In this document: positions 34,601 to 42,201 of the stretch, piece after piece | How the letters are laid out: every line of letters begins with the position of its first letter | Numbering within the stretch: position 1 is the stretch's first letter | Source of the DNA: Candidatus Bathyarchaeota archaeon | Lineage (GTDB): Archaea > Thermoproteota > Bathyarchaeia > Bathyarchaeales > Bathycorpusculaceae | Direction of reading: 5' to 3' | Length of the DNA stretch: 59,407 bases | NCBI GenBank assembly: GCA_029881805.1 | Contig: JAOULW010000011.1 | Location: 1-59,407, forward strand | Notes under the pieces: model-generated | The model's database searches: none | What the model was told of the DNA's origin: nothing | What the model saw: only the letters and a program-made list of their open reading frames with translations | Made by a program: the position numbers and the translations under genes

Positions 34601-34807
34601 TCATGGTGGTCCAGGTTCAATATAAGGTCTACCGCCTCCTCCTTCGTCTCCGTTTGGCGTGATTATGACTGCTGTCAGGCTGACTAATTTTGTTGCGGTT
34701 GCCTTGAAATTGGAAATTGCTTGTGGAATGGCGTTGATTATGGCTATGCCGTATGCAGCTAGGAATATGGCTAGGCACAGTAGCCCGACAATGAGGGCTT
34801 TTCTCAT
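34601..34807 (-). CDS. Small secreted/anchored protein with Gly-Pro tail
   Basis: A 68-residue protein. An N-terminal signal-anchor helix (ALIVGLLCLAIFLAAYGIAII) is followed by a polar stretch and a Gly/Pro-rich end (DEGGGGRPYIEPGPP). The start is firm: AAGGAGGTG lies seven bases upstream. The tail probably faces outside. Family unknown. It may be co-transcribed with the two-HTH regulator gene 32 bases downstream on the same strand. Confidence 0.65.
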   Translation of the reverse strand: MRKALIVGLLCLAIFLAAYGIAIINAIPQAISNFKATATKLVSLTAVIITPNGDEGGGGRPYIEPGPP

Positions 34808-35119
34808 CTGTCTTCACCTCCTTAAGATATTGATAATAAGGTTCTATTAGAAGGTGTTCTTACTATTTTCAAAAAATTAAAGAAAAATTGCAAAAAAGAA
34901 GATGCTGAATAGTCAAGAGGCATGCATATCTTAGTAATCAATAAGTCAAAAATTCGTTGATGCCGATTCAAATATAAGCTGTTGCAATTAAAAAAAGAAT
35001 ATTAAGGCTTTGTTAGATTAAGCAGAAAACAGAGGGACATGATGGTTTTTGGGCTTTGTTTTTTGGGTTAATTTTATCTCTGGATTAATGCTATATTGGT
35101 ATTTGGTGTCAGATTCGAG
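34808..35119. other. Divergent spacer with promoters
   Basis: About 310 AT-rich bases without a gene. TTAATTTTATC at about 35067-35078 is a plausible TATA box for the winged-helix gene starting at 35120. Confidence 0.4.
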
Positions 35120-35371
35120 ATGAAGAGGAATCGCACGGAGCTCATCGTGGCTATTCTGAGCGCTTCAAAGAAGGAATCGTGTAAGACTAGGATCATGTAT
35201 GATGTTAACATGAATCTTGCTTCGTTCAATAAGTATTTGCGCGAATTGACTAGGGCAGGCTTGATTGCGAAAGTTGGCAATCCTCAGAACAGGATTGTTT
35301 ATAGAATTACTGATCGCGGAATAGATCTGCTGCAGTTGTTGGAGAAGGCTGACCAGTTTATTTCTCTATAG
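35120..35371 (+). CDS. Archaeal winged-helix regulator (HTH_45-like)
   Basis: An 83-residue DNA-binding protein of the archaeal HTH_45-like type: RTELIVAILSAS, then TRIMYDVNMNLASFNKYLREL (recognition region) and the wing QNRIVYRITDRGIDLLQLL. It is a paralogue in style of the protein at 36507-36821. I chose ATG 35120; an upstream ATG at 35096 in the same frame adds eight unconserved residues inside the likely leader. Target genes are unknown. Confidence 0.75.
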   Translation: MKRNRTELIVAILSASKKESCKTRIMYDVNMNLASFNKYLRELTRAGLIAKVGNPQNRIVYRITDRGIDLLQLLEKADQFISL

Positions 35372-35374
35372 TCT

Positions 35375-35743
35375 TTAGCTGATTTTGTTTATCGTGACTT
35401 CTTTGAGGTTTCCGTTTATTCTCACGTTTAGTTCAAGCGGCATGTCGGTGAGGTTCGCGATGGTTGTGTTTTGAAGTCTGACGTCTTTTTCCGGAGGGAC
35501 TATTATTGTGGCTACGGATTGTTTTTCTTCTATTTCGTCGTATTGTTCGCATATGATTTTCCATTCTGCGTTTATTTTGACGCGTTCTTTGTCTTGTTCA
35601 TATTCAATTAGGTCGTGTTCGGATAGGAGTTTTGACATTTCCGATAGCCGGTTTGATGGAATATCTAAAGTTTCAGATATTTCTTTTATGGTGTGCCATG
35701 AGTTGTCTCTTATCAGCCCGAAAAACGAGCTTAGTTTTGCCAT
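35375..35743 (-). CDS. Winged-helix protein with C-terminal beta domain
   Basis: A 122-residue protein. Residues 1-65 are a winged helix (FFGLIRDNSWHTIKEISETLDIPSNRLSEM). Residues about 80-122 form a beta-rich tail (TTIANLTDMPLELNVRINGNLKEV) without a recognised family. It converges on the 35120 gene, the stops being 3 bases apart. A regulator is likely; a role beyond that is unknown. Confidence 0.65.
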   Translation of the reverse strand: MAKLSSFFGLIRDNSWHTIKEISETLDIPSNRLSEMSKLLSEHDLIEYEQDKERVKINAEWKIICEQYDEIEEKQSVATIIVPPEKDVRLQNTTIANLTDMPLELNVRINGNLKEVTINKIS

Positions 35744-36034
35744 TTTGCCATCTCTAGTCAGTTAGATTGGCGGATTTGCTATTTTAGGCTTGAGAATGAA
35801 TGATATGGTTTATTAGTGGCAGAATTCCAGAATTTCTAAGAGGTTTTCTGGAACAATAGAGAAAAGTTCTAGAACATTTATATGGTTTTTTCTTTCTTAT
35901 ATGTTTTTAAAGGTGAAAAGCCATAAAGCTGTCACACTTTGGGGGAGAAAAACAGGATTAACTAGAAGGCTCGGATGTGAAAAGTTGACTTTGAGGCGTA
36001 TTCCTGTCCGCTCCTGTCAAGGAGGGATTTGCTA
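35744..36034. other. Divergent spacer with TTCTRGAA-type inverted repeats
   Basis: About 290 bases. Between 35823 and 35877 several near-palindromes of TTCTGGAA/TTCTAGAA type occur, ending with the perfect palindrome GTTCTAGAAC (about 35867-35876), immediately before a TATA-like TTTATATGG (35877-35885). This is a good candidate operator next to a promoter that reads rightward. A 44-codon frame at 35900 is not supported well enough to call. Confidence 0.45.
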
Positions 36035-36424
36035 GTGGAGATTCCAGCATACAAAGATATCGTTGAAGAATTGAGAGAAGAGTGGAAACGATTGTGGCGG
36101 GAGCGTATCGACGACAAGGTGAGAGCGGAAGGAATTGCAAACGCGGACTTTTCTAATTTGTTTGTGGATAAGGGCACGATTATTTTTGCCACGAGAGATT
36201 TTAAGCAGTTGAGTTTCAGGGAGATTTTGCAGCAGCATAAGCTTGTTGACTTGGACAGGATTCTTCCTCCAAACCCAACTGTTGGCGGATGGGGCAAGTT
36301 CATAAGGACGGTGATTGCCAAGCAGAGGTCCTCCCGGAGAGCTAGACGAGCCCATCAGTATGAGCGTGGTGAGAAGCAGCGGCAGCAGTTGAAGAAGGGA
36401 GGAAGGGGCTGGCTTCACTTCTAG
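36035..36424 (+). CDS. Charged hypothetical protein
   Basis: About 129 residues, soluble and highly charged. The N-terminal half is helical and acidic/basic (IVEELREEWKRLWRERI); the middle has NLFVDKGTIIFATRDFKQLSF and NPTVGGWGKF. The C-terminal 35 residues are strongly basic (SSRRARRAHQYERGEKQRQQ), which suggests nucleic-acid contact. I prefer GTG 36035 as start, since AAGGAGGG lies nine bases upstream; the TTG at 36029 is too close. No family is recognised. Confidence 0.55.
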   Translation: MEIPAYKDIVEELREEWKRLWRERIDDKVRAEGIANADFSNLFVDKGTIIFATRDFKQLSFREILQQHKLVDLDRILPPNPTVGGWGKFIRTVIAKQRSSRRARRAHQYERGEKQRQQLKKGGRGWLHF

Positions 36425-36506
36425 TTTTGCTGAAACTTTGAATGTTAAAGCGTAGAGAAGCCGTTACGGTTTCGCGTTTCATGGTTCTATTTTGAGGGGA
36501 TAAAAT

Positions 36507-36821
36507 TTGGGTAGTTATAGGAACAAGCTTGATATTCTAGCTGACATACTGCGTATTGCGAGCAGGGGCGCTAAGAAAACACAGATTATGTATCAGGCCA
36601 ATTTGAGTTACAAGCTTTTGATCAAATATCTTGCCGAATGCAGAAAAGCGTACTTTATTCGTCTGGAACAGAGCAAGCGGCGTTACGTGCTCACAGACAA
36701 GGGAAAGAAGTTTCTGGAAGAGTATAAAGGCTATGCGAAGAGCAATAGGCATGTTGAAAAGAGGCTTAAAGATATCCGTGCCAAACGAAGAGTTTTGGAA
36801 GATTTGTGCTCAAGCGGATAA
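36507..36821 (+). CDS. Archaeal winged-helix regulator (HTH_45-like)
   Basis: A 104-residue protein with the HTH_45-like pattern: KLDILADILRIASRGAKKTQ, IMYQANLSYKLLIKYLAEC, and a wing at QSKRRYVLTDKGKKFLEEY. A basic helix follows. It starts at TTG behind GAGGGG. The next gene (a membrane protein) starts 27 bases later, so the two probably share a transcript. Confidence 0.75.
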   Translation: MGSYRNKLDILADILRIASRGAKKTQIMYQANLSYKLLIKYLAECRKAYFIRLEQSKRRYVLTDKGKKFLEEYKGYAKSNRHVEKRLKDIRAKRRVLEDLCSSG

Positions 36822-36847
36822 ATGTGGAGAGGAAGTGACAAGGAATA

Positions 36848-37318
36848 TTGAGAACGTGTTTTGCTGCATCACTCTTTTGCTTGTTTTTGCTGTTGGCCTC
36901 CGCAGCGATTTGCATGGCAGCTAGCGAAGAAGAAGCGTTGTCGAAGATTAGCGAAGCAGAGAATGCCGTGCGTTCGGCTTATGATGCGGTTTTGAAGGCT
37001 GAGGAAGCTGGAGCCAATGTTGCGTTCTTGTTGAATGGTCTGAATGAAGCTGGAATGTTGTTGTGGAAGGCTCATATGGCCTATGACATGGGCGATTTTG
37101 ATTCTGCTTTCAATTTGGCTAATCTAAGCAAAACAGAATTGGATGGCTTTGTTTCTGAGGCAAGCATTCTTGCGGAGACTGGGGCACAGCAGAGTTATAT
37201 GGATTTTATGCTTAATGTTGTGGGTTCTCTCGTAGGGGCTGTTGCTGTTGTTTGTGGGGGCTTCGTCTTTTGGTTTTTCTTGAAGAGGAAATATGAGAAG
37301 CCTGGAGGCGTCGCTTGA
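36848..37318 (+). CDS. Secreted/anchored helical protein with C-terminal membrane helix
   Basis: A 156-residue protein. The N-terminal signal peptide (LFCLFLLLASAAICMAAS) is followed by a helical external part rich in Ala and Glu (residues about 26-115, with EAENAVRSAYDAVLKAEEAG) resembling a helical hairpin. A C-terminal transmembrane helix (LVGAVAVVCGGFVFWFFL) ends in a basic KRKYEK stop-transfer. It starts at TTG; an in-frame stop lies just upstream. The stop overlaps the next gene's start (TGATG), so the two products may work together at the cell surface. Confidence 0.7.
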   Translation: MRTCFAASLFCLFLLLASAAICMAASEEEALSKISEAENAVRSAYDAVLKAEEAGANVAFLLNGLNEAGMLLWKAHMAYDMGDFDSAFNLANLSKTELDGFVSEASILAETGAQQSYMDFMLNVVGSLVGAVAVVCGGFVFWFFLKRKYEKPGGVA

Positions 37319-37929
37319 TGAATCTTCGCGAGTATCATCTGTTTTTTGTGGTTGTCTTTGGGATTGTGGCTTTGATTGTGGCTTCGCCTGCTCTGAGCAG
37401 ATTGTTGGTTTATCCTCGGACGGTGTTTTTCACTGAGCTTTGGTATGTTGGGTCGAATCACATGGCTGAGGATTTACCGTTTAACATTACGCGTAATGAG
37501 AATTACAGTATTTTCTTGGGGCTTAGTAATCGTTTGGGATCTTGTGCTTACTATTTGGTTGAGGTGAAGTTTCGCAATCAGACGCAGCCAGCTCCGACGA
37601 GTTTTGGACCAATCGAGAATCGTACTCCGAGCAGTTTGCCATCTCTTTATAACATCAGTGCTTTTGTTGAGGATGAGGGAGTTTGGGAGTTGCCTTTGAC
37701 TTTTTCCTTTGATTATGAGTATGATGATGTGTTTTTACAAGTTCGGTTTTATAACATGGCTTTGAATGGTGTTGTGTTGGATATGACAGATTATGTGACA
37801 TCATGGAATTCGACGAGAAGTGACTTTTTTGGCAGTTTGTTTTTTGAGCTTTGGATTTATAATACAACGGGTAGCAACTTTCAGTATCACGGACGGTTTG
37901 TCAGTCTACGGCTCAACATGACGGGATAA
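37318..37929 (+). CDS. DUF1616-like membrane-anchored surface protein
   Basis: About 203 residues. One N-terminal membrane helix (FFVVVFGIVALIVASPALS) is followed by an extracytoplasmic beta-rich domain that starts FFTELWYVGSNHMAEDLPF, the pattern of DUF1616-type domains. Several N-x-S/T sequons (NITRNENYS, NRTPSS, NTTGS) could be glycosylated. No enzyme motif is seen. It is coupled to the preceding anchored helical protein by a one-base overlap. Confidence 0.65.
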   Translation: MNLREYHLFFVVVFGIVALIVASPALSRLLVYPRTVFFTELWYVGSNHMAEDLPFNITRNENYSIFLGLSNRLGSCAYYLVEVKFRNQTQPAPTSFGPIENRTPSSLPSLYNISAFVEDEGVWELPLTFSFDYEYDDVFLQVRFYNMALNGVVLDMTDYVTSWNSTRSDFFGSLFFELWIYNTTGSNFQYHGRFVSLRLNMTG

Positions 37930-37936
37930 AAAGTTG

Positions 37937-38734
37937 ATGCGTTTGGAAAAGTACGAAGTAAGAAATTTCATGAAGGGCGATGAGGAAGAGATTGTCAAAT
38001 TTTCCAATGCAACATATGAAAGATTCGGAGGTTATGTTCCAAGAACTACTGAATACTGGCGTTGGTGTTGTCTGAAAAGGCCTGATGTTAAAGAAGATGG
38101 CATCTTTCTTATTTTCAGCAAAGAAACTGGAAATCTTACAGGATACATCGTTGTCGGATCTTCTGGTAATATATGGGAATTCTGTTCTAAGTCAGGCACG
38201 GAAAATGTTGCGAAGATTCTTCTTGAAAGCGCCGTAAAATATTTGGAAGAGATCGGCGCATCGTCAGTAAACGTCAACGTTCCCTACGATGATGAAGCTC
38301 TGAATGGTGCATGCAAACAGTTAGGTTTTGCCAAGGCCAACGCTCATAAAATGTTTGTTGGCGTCCTGAGCTTCAAAAAGCTGATCTCTATGCTTGTTGC
38401 CGTTGGGTCGATGGAGTCCATCAGAAAAATCAGCGAAGAAATAATAATAAAAGTGAAGGATGCGCCTTTTTGGATCGAAAACGCTGTTTCTTTTGAGGTC
38501 CATAATGGAGAAGTCAGAGTTCATGACGGTTTGTCTTTTTCGCCTACAATTCTCGTGCAAACGGACTTGGCAACGTTGACTTCTGTACTTTTCGGGACTA
38601 CGAGTCCGCATCGCGCTATTTTGACTCGAAAAGTGAAAGTAAAGCCTTTCTGGAAAATTACAACGATGATAAAGCTTCTCCTGTCTATGCGTGTAACTTA
38701 TTCTTGGTTTTGGCCTTTGGGCGACTTCGGTTGA
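37937..38734 (+). CDS. GNAT-like protein with SCP2-type C-terminal domain
   Basis: About 265 residues. The N-terminal 140 residues form a degenerate GNAT (VRNFMKGDEEEIVKFSN, TGYIVVGSSGNIWEF, SVNVNVPYDDEALNGACKQLGF). The canonical R/Q-x-x-G-x-G/A acetyl-CoA loop is not clear. The C-terminal part (about 160-245, ENAVSFEVHNGEVRVHDG ... VLVQTDLATLTSVLFGTTSP) looks like the sterol-carrier (SCP2) tail of Eis-type acetyltransferases. It pairs with the next gene of the same plan and precedes a PaaK-like enzyme. Substrate unknown. Confidence 0.7.
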   Translation: MRLEKYEVRNFMKGDEEEIVKFSNATYERFGGYVPRTTEYWRWCCLKRPDVKEDGIFLIFSKETGNLTGYIVVGSSGNIWEFCSKSGTENVAKILLESAVKYLEEIGASSVNVNVPYDDEALNGACKQLGFAKANAHKMFVGVLSFKKLISMLVAVGSMESIRKISEEIIIKVKDAPFWIENAVSFEVHNGEVRVHDGLSFSPTILVQTDLATLTSVLFGTTSPHRAILTRKVKVKPFWKITTMIKLLLSMRVTYSWFWPLGDFG

Positions 38735-38749
38735 GAGGCAGGGGCATTT

Positions 38750-39583
38750 ATGAAAGGGAAATACCTCTGTCGTGAGCTTGAGGAAAAAGATGTGGAAGCT
38801 GTCAGAAACTTGCTAGAATCCACGTTTAGCGGTTTCTTGAAGGGAAGATATTGGGATTGGAAGTATAAGCAAAATCCACATTTTGACCCTTCACTTGCGA
38901 TTGTCGCTGAGGAAAACGGTGAAATGATAGGATGTAACCACTGGCTTTTGAGAGACTTCAAGATTTCGGGCTCTCTTAAAGATAAGGCAGTGTTGGCAGC
39001 TGACATAGTTGTAAAACCTGAGTATAGGGGAAGGGGAGTAGGCAAGGATCTAATGCGCTTCTTGAGATCTTCAAAAGTCGTGAAAGACAAAGGTGCTGCA
39101 ATAATCTATATGTTTGCTGACCCAGACTCGGCTAGGCATTTCCACACACCGACTGGAGGATACATTCCAGCCCCAGACAAAACAGTTCAGTACTTGAAGA
39201 TTCTAAATTGGAAGAAAGTGAAACAAACCGCAGATTACTTGAATGATGCAATAAAATCCGGAGAATTTAACAGAAAATTTTCCGACGTTGACCTGAAGGT
39301 TCTTTTCAAGATTTCGTCTGCTCCACCACTTTATGTAAATATAGATGGAAGTGGCATAAAGGTCGATGAAAAAGAAACTTGTGGAAGCACGCGTGCAGAT
39401 ATAGTAATATCAGGTGATTTGGCTATTTTTGAGAAAATTAAAATGGGAAAAAATAGAAGACGCAATCTGCTGAAGGCGTTAGTGATTAGAAAATTAAGAA
39501 TTGGAGGCAGATTGATGAGATTTATGGATTTTTACAGAAATCTGTGGATTTTTGAAGAGCTTTTCAGTAGAAAGATGACTTAA
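38750..39583 (+). CDS. GNAT acetyltransferase with SCP2-type tail
   Basis: A 277-residue Eis-like protein. The GNAT core is intact: LAADIVVKPEYRGRGVGKDLMRFL (about residues 83-106, motif A), and PDSARHFHTPTGGY. The C-terminal 100 residues (LYVNIDGSGIKVDEKETCGSTRADIVISGDLAIFEKIKMG) resemble the SCP2 fold. Unlike the preceding gene its acetyl-CoA loop is canonical, so it may be the active member of the pair. AGGCAGGGG lies upstream of the ATG. Confidence 0.8.
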   Translation: MKGKYLCRELEEKDVEAVRNLLESTFSGFLKGRYWDWKYKQNPHFDPSLAIVAEENGEMIGCNHWLLRDFKISGSLKDKAVLAADIVVKPEYRGRGVGKDLMRFLRSSKVVKDKGAAIIYMFADPDSARHFHTPTGGYIPAPDKTVQYLKILNWKKVKQTADYLNDAIKSGEFNRKFSDVDLKVLFKISSAPPLYVNIDGSGIKVDEKETCGSTRADIVISGDLAIFEKIKMGKNRRRNLLKALVIRKLRIGGRLMRFMDFYRNLWIFEELFSRKMT

Positions 39584-39605
39584 AGTTGGTAGTGTAGGTT
39601 TGGTG

Positions 39606-40889
39606 ATGCGTATGGTCATTTGGAACAGAAAAGTCCAGTTGGCTTCAAGCGAAGAGCTGAAAAAGTTGCAGTTGAAGCTTCTACGAAAACAGATTAACAG
39701 AGTCTATGAAAGAAGCAAGTTTTACCGTGTGAAGTTTAAGGAAGCAAAACTGAAGCCTACGATGGTTAAAAGCTTGGATGATGTGAAGAGGCTTCCTTTG
39801 ACTTCTAGAGAGGAGTTGGAAGAGAATTATCACGATATTTTGGCCGTGCCTCTCTCCGAAGTTGCGACAATACGCTTGACAAGTGGGACTACTGGACGCC
39901 CGCTTAAAATCGCACATACCCGCAGAGACGTAGAGATGGTGTCTGAGGCATCAGCCAGAAAGCTTACTTATCATGGAGTGACAAGTAGGGACGTTGTTCA
40001 GGTCACTGCTTCTTATGGATTATGGCAGGGTGCCTGGTCGGTGCATTGGGGTGCTGAAAAGATAGGTGCTTGCGTTATTCCTGTTGGTCCTGGAGACACG
40101 GAAAGGCAGATTCTCCTGATAAAACAGTTTGGGACAACGGTTCTTTATGGAGTTACAAACTATCACTTGAGAATACTTGAAGTTGCCAAAGCGTTAGGGG
40201 AAGACCTAAGTAAGTACAACCTCAAGCTGGGCATATGCGTTGCAGAAAAACCGAGCAAATCTCAGATTAGGATTCTTGAAAAGGAGTTTGGATACCAGAA
40301 AGTTGCAATTGATTACGGGGCCACAGAGTTCCCAGGCTTTTCCGTTCACTGCGAAGAAGAGGATTCCCATCATGTTTGGGGTGATTACTATCTTGTTGAA
40401 GTCGTGGATCCTGAAACTCATGAGCCTCTTGGAGATGGGGGGCGAGGTGAACTTGTAATCACGAGCCTTCAGAGGGAAGCTTTTCCATTGATAAGGTATC
40501 TTTCAAGAGACGTAACCAATTACTTCGGTTTCCATAAATGTAAATGTGGAATGGCTCATCCTAAAGTCGGGGTTGACATAGATAGAGAAGATTTCATGAC
40601 CAAGATTCGGGGTGTCGCCGTTTTTCCTGGTCATGTCGAGTTCATACTCAGCATTTTTCCAGAGCTCACAGGTAGATGTCAGATAATTGCTGACAAACGC
40701 ACGCCCAAGCATGAAGCCACTTTGAAAGTGGAAGTTAGCGGAGATCCCTCGATGGCTTTGCAGAAGTCCTTGAGAGGAAAAATAGTTGATGAGGTTAAAA
40801 ACCGAGTGGGAATAACCTTTAACGAAGTGATTTTTGTTCCAGTTGGAACATTTGAAGGGAAATTCAAGAAAGCAATCGTTATCACATAA
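39606..40889 (+). CDS. PaaK-like adenylate-forming enzyme
   Basis: About 427 residues of the phenylacetate-CoA ligase branch of adenylating enzymes. The phosphate-binding loop is LTSGTTGRPLKIAHT (about residues 95-109), the A5-like motif is DYGATEFPGFSVHCEE, and RYLSRDVTNYFG carries the ATP-ribose Asp region. The C-terminal part (IRGVAVFPGHVEFIL, KKAIVIT end) is typical of PaaK. It activates a carboxylic acid as acyl-AMP. Coenzyme F390 synthetase-like activity is an alternative for archaeal members. It follows the two GNAT-SCP2 genes closely and precedes hemA by 37 bases. Confidence 0.82.
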   Translation: MRMVIWNRKVQLASSEELKKLQLKLLRKQINRVYERSKFYRVKFKEAKLKPTMVKSLDDVKRLPLTSREELEENYHDILAVPLSEVATIRLTSGTTGRPLKIAHTRRDVEMVSEASARKLTYHGVTSRDVVQVTASYGLWQGAWSVHWGAEKIGACVIPVGPGDTERQILLIKQFGTTVLYGVTNYHLRILEVAKALGEDLSKYNLKLGICVAEKPSKSQIRILEKEFGYQKVAIDYGATEFPGFSVHCEEEDSHHVWGDYYLVEVVDPETHEPLGDGGRGELVITSLQREAFPLIRYLSRDVTNYFGFHKCKCGMAHPKVGVDIDREDFMTKIRGVAVFPGHVEFILSIFPELTGRCQIIADKRTPKHEATLKVEVSGDPSMALQKSLRGKIVDEVKNRVGITFNEVIFVPVGTFEGKFKKAIVIT

Positions 40890-40926
40890 AGGACAAGCTT
40901 CTCTTTTCGAGTTTTAGGTGTAGCAC

Positions 40927-42201
40927 ATGATAGTTTGTCTTTCTGCATCTCATAAAAAGGCAAGTCTACCTATGCTTGAATCCCTTAATGTTCCAGATGA
41001 GAATGAAACTATGAAAACTCTTTGTGCAGAGGGCTCAGTTCAAGAATGCATTTTTCTGCAAACTTGTCATCGAGTTGAAATCTACTGTGTAATGGAGGAT
41101 TCGGCTCAAGAAGACGTTGTAAATCGGATATTGAAACTGTGGAGCGCTAAAGCAGGGGTCAGCCTTGACCTTTTGAAGAAAATTGTCGAGTTTTATCAGG
41201 GAAGAGAGGCTTTGATTCATCTTTTCAATTTGACTGCCGGGTTGGAATCTGTGGTTTTGGGGGAAGATCAGGTTCTCGGTCAAGTGCGATCAGCGTATGT
41301 GAAAGCAAAGAAGCTTGGGACAGTCAAGTTGATCCTCGGCAAAGTGTTCATGAAAGCCGTGAATACCAGTAGGCGCGTCAAAACTGAAACTAAAGTCAAT
41401 GAGGGCTCGGTTTCAATAAGCTCAGCCGCGGTCGACTGTGCTGAGAAAGAGCTGGGGAATCTGAAGTCAGTGAGGGCTCTTTTGATAGGTGCTGGAGAGG
41501 CTGGAGCAATCACTGCGGAAAACTTGAGAAAAAGAGGAACAAGAACCATTCTTGTTGCTAACAGGACGTATGAGAGAGGATTGGAGCTTGCATCAAAGGT
41601 TGCGGGAAAAGCGATTAAATTTGACCGCATGTACGAGGTTCTTCCAAAAGTAGACTTAGTCATTGCGGCTGTGTCGGTTAGTGAGCCCGTTCTGAAGGCA
41701 AATCAAATTAGAAGAGTGCTAGCTAAGGATCGGGGCGCAAGACGGCTTGTTGTGATTGATATATCGCAGCCGAGAGCCGTTGAAGAGAAGGTGGGCTTGC
41801 TTCCTGGTGTGTCTCTCAGAAACATAGACGACTTGAAGGAAATAGTTGAAGACTGTATTAAAACTAGGCAGATTGAAGCTGAAAAAGCAGAGAAAATAAT
41901 TTTCGAAGAGTTGGAGAGGTTTGAACGGCAGCTGTCAAGGTTTCTGGTTGAGCCTGTTATTTCGGAGATTTTTAGGAGAAATGAGGAAATAAGGCGAAAA
42001 GAGCTTGAGAGAGCCATCCGTAAGATTGGGGAATCCGACAAAAGAAAGTGCGTGATAATTGACAGATTTTCAAGAGAACTTGTTGAGAGAATTATGCAGC
42101 TTCCCATCGAAGAACTGAGAGAGGCTGCGCTTCAGAACGACGGTACACTTCTCTCGGCGGCCGAGAAACTGTTCCGAGTGAGGAGGGAAAAAACTGTCTA
42201 A
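40927..42201 (+). CDS. hemA: Glutamyl-tRNA reductase
   Basis: A 424-residue enzyme reducing glutamyl-tRNA to glutamate-1-semialdehyde, first step of C5 tetrapyrrole synthesis. The catalytic Cys lies in LQTCHRVEIYCV (the usual TCNR is TCHR). FNLTAGLESVVLGEDQVLGQV, EGSVSISSAAVDCAEKEL, the NADPH loop LLIGAGEAGAITAENL and DISQPRAVEE are intact, and the C-terminal dimerisation helices are present. It is followed by hemL, whose start lies inside its last codons. The organism needs the pathway for corrinoids or haem-like cofactors, which fits the B12-type radical SAM genes nearby. Confidence 0.95.
   Translation: MIVCLSASHKKASLPMLESLNVPDENETMKTLCAEGSVQECIFLQTCHRVEIYCVMEDSAQEDVVNRILKLWSAKAGVSLDLLKKIVEFYQGREALIHLFNLTAGLESVVLGEDQVLGQVRSAYVKAKKLGTVKLILGKVFMKAVNTSRRVKTETKVNEGSVSISSAAVDCAEKELGNLKSVRALLIGAGEAGAITAENLRKRGTRTILVANRTYERGLELASKVAGKAIKFDRMYEVLPKVDLVIAAVSVSEPVLKANQIRRVLAKDRGARRLVVIDISQPRAVEEKVGLLPGVSLRNIDDLKEIVEDCIKTRQIEAEKAEKIIFEELERFERQLSRFLVEPVISEIFRRNEEIRRKELERAIRKIGESDKRKCVIIDRFSRELVERIMQLPIEELREAALQNDGTLLSAAEKLFRVRREKTV
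42181..42187 (+). promoter_or_regulatory. Ribosome-binding site that marks a CTG start for hemL
   Basis: AGGAGGG lies inside the hemA end, six bases before CTG at 42194. The next in-frame candidate, GTG 42248, has no such site and would remove a conserved segment. Confidence 0.6.

Noticed and set aside
35900-36035. 44-codon frame after the TATA-like TTTATATGG
   Set aside because: Could be a leader peptide, but composition is poor and the better supported gene starts at 36035 behind AAGGAGGG.
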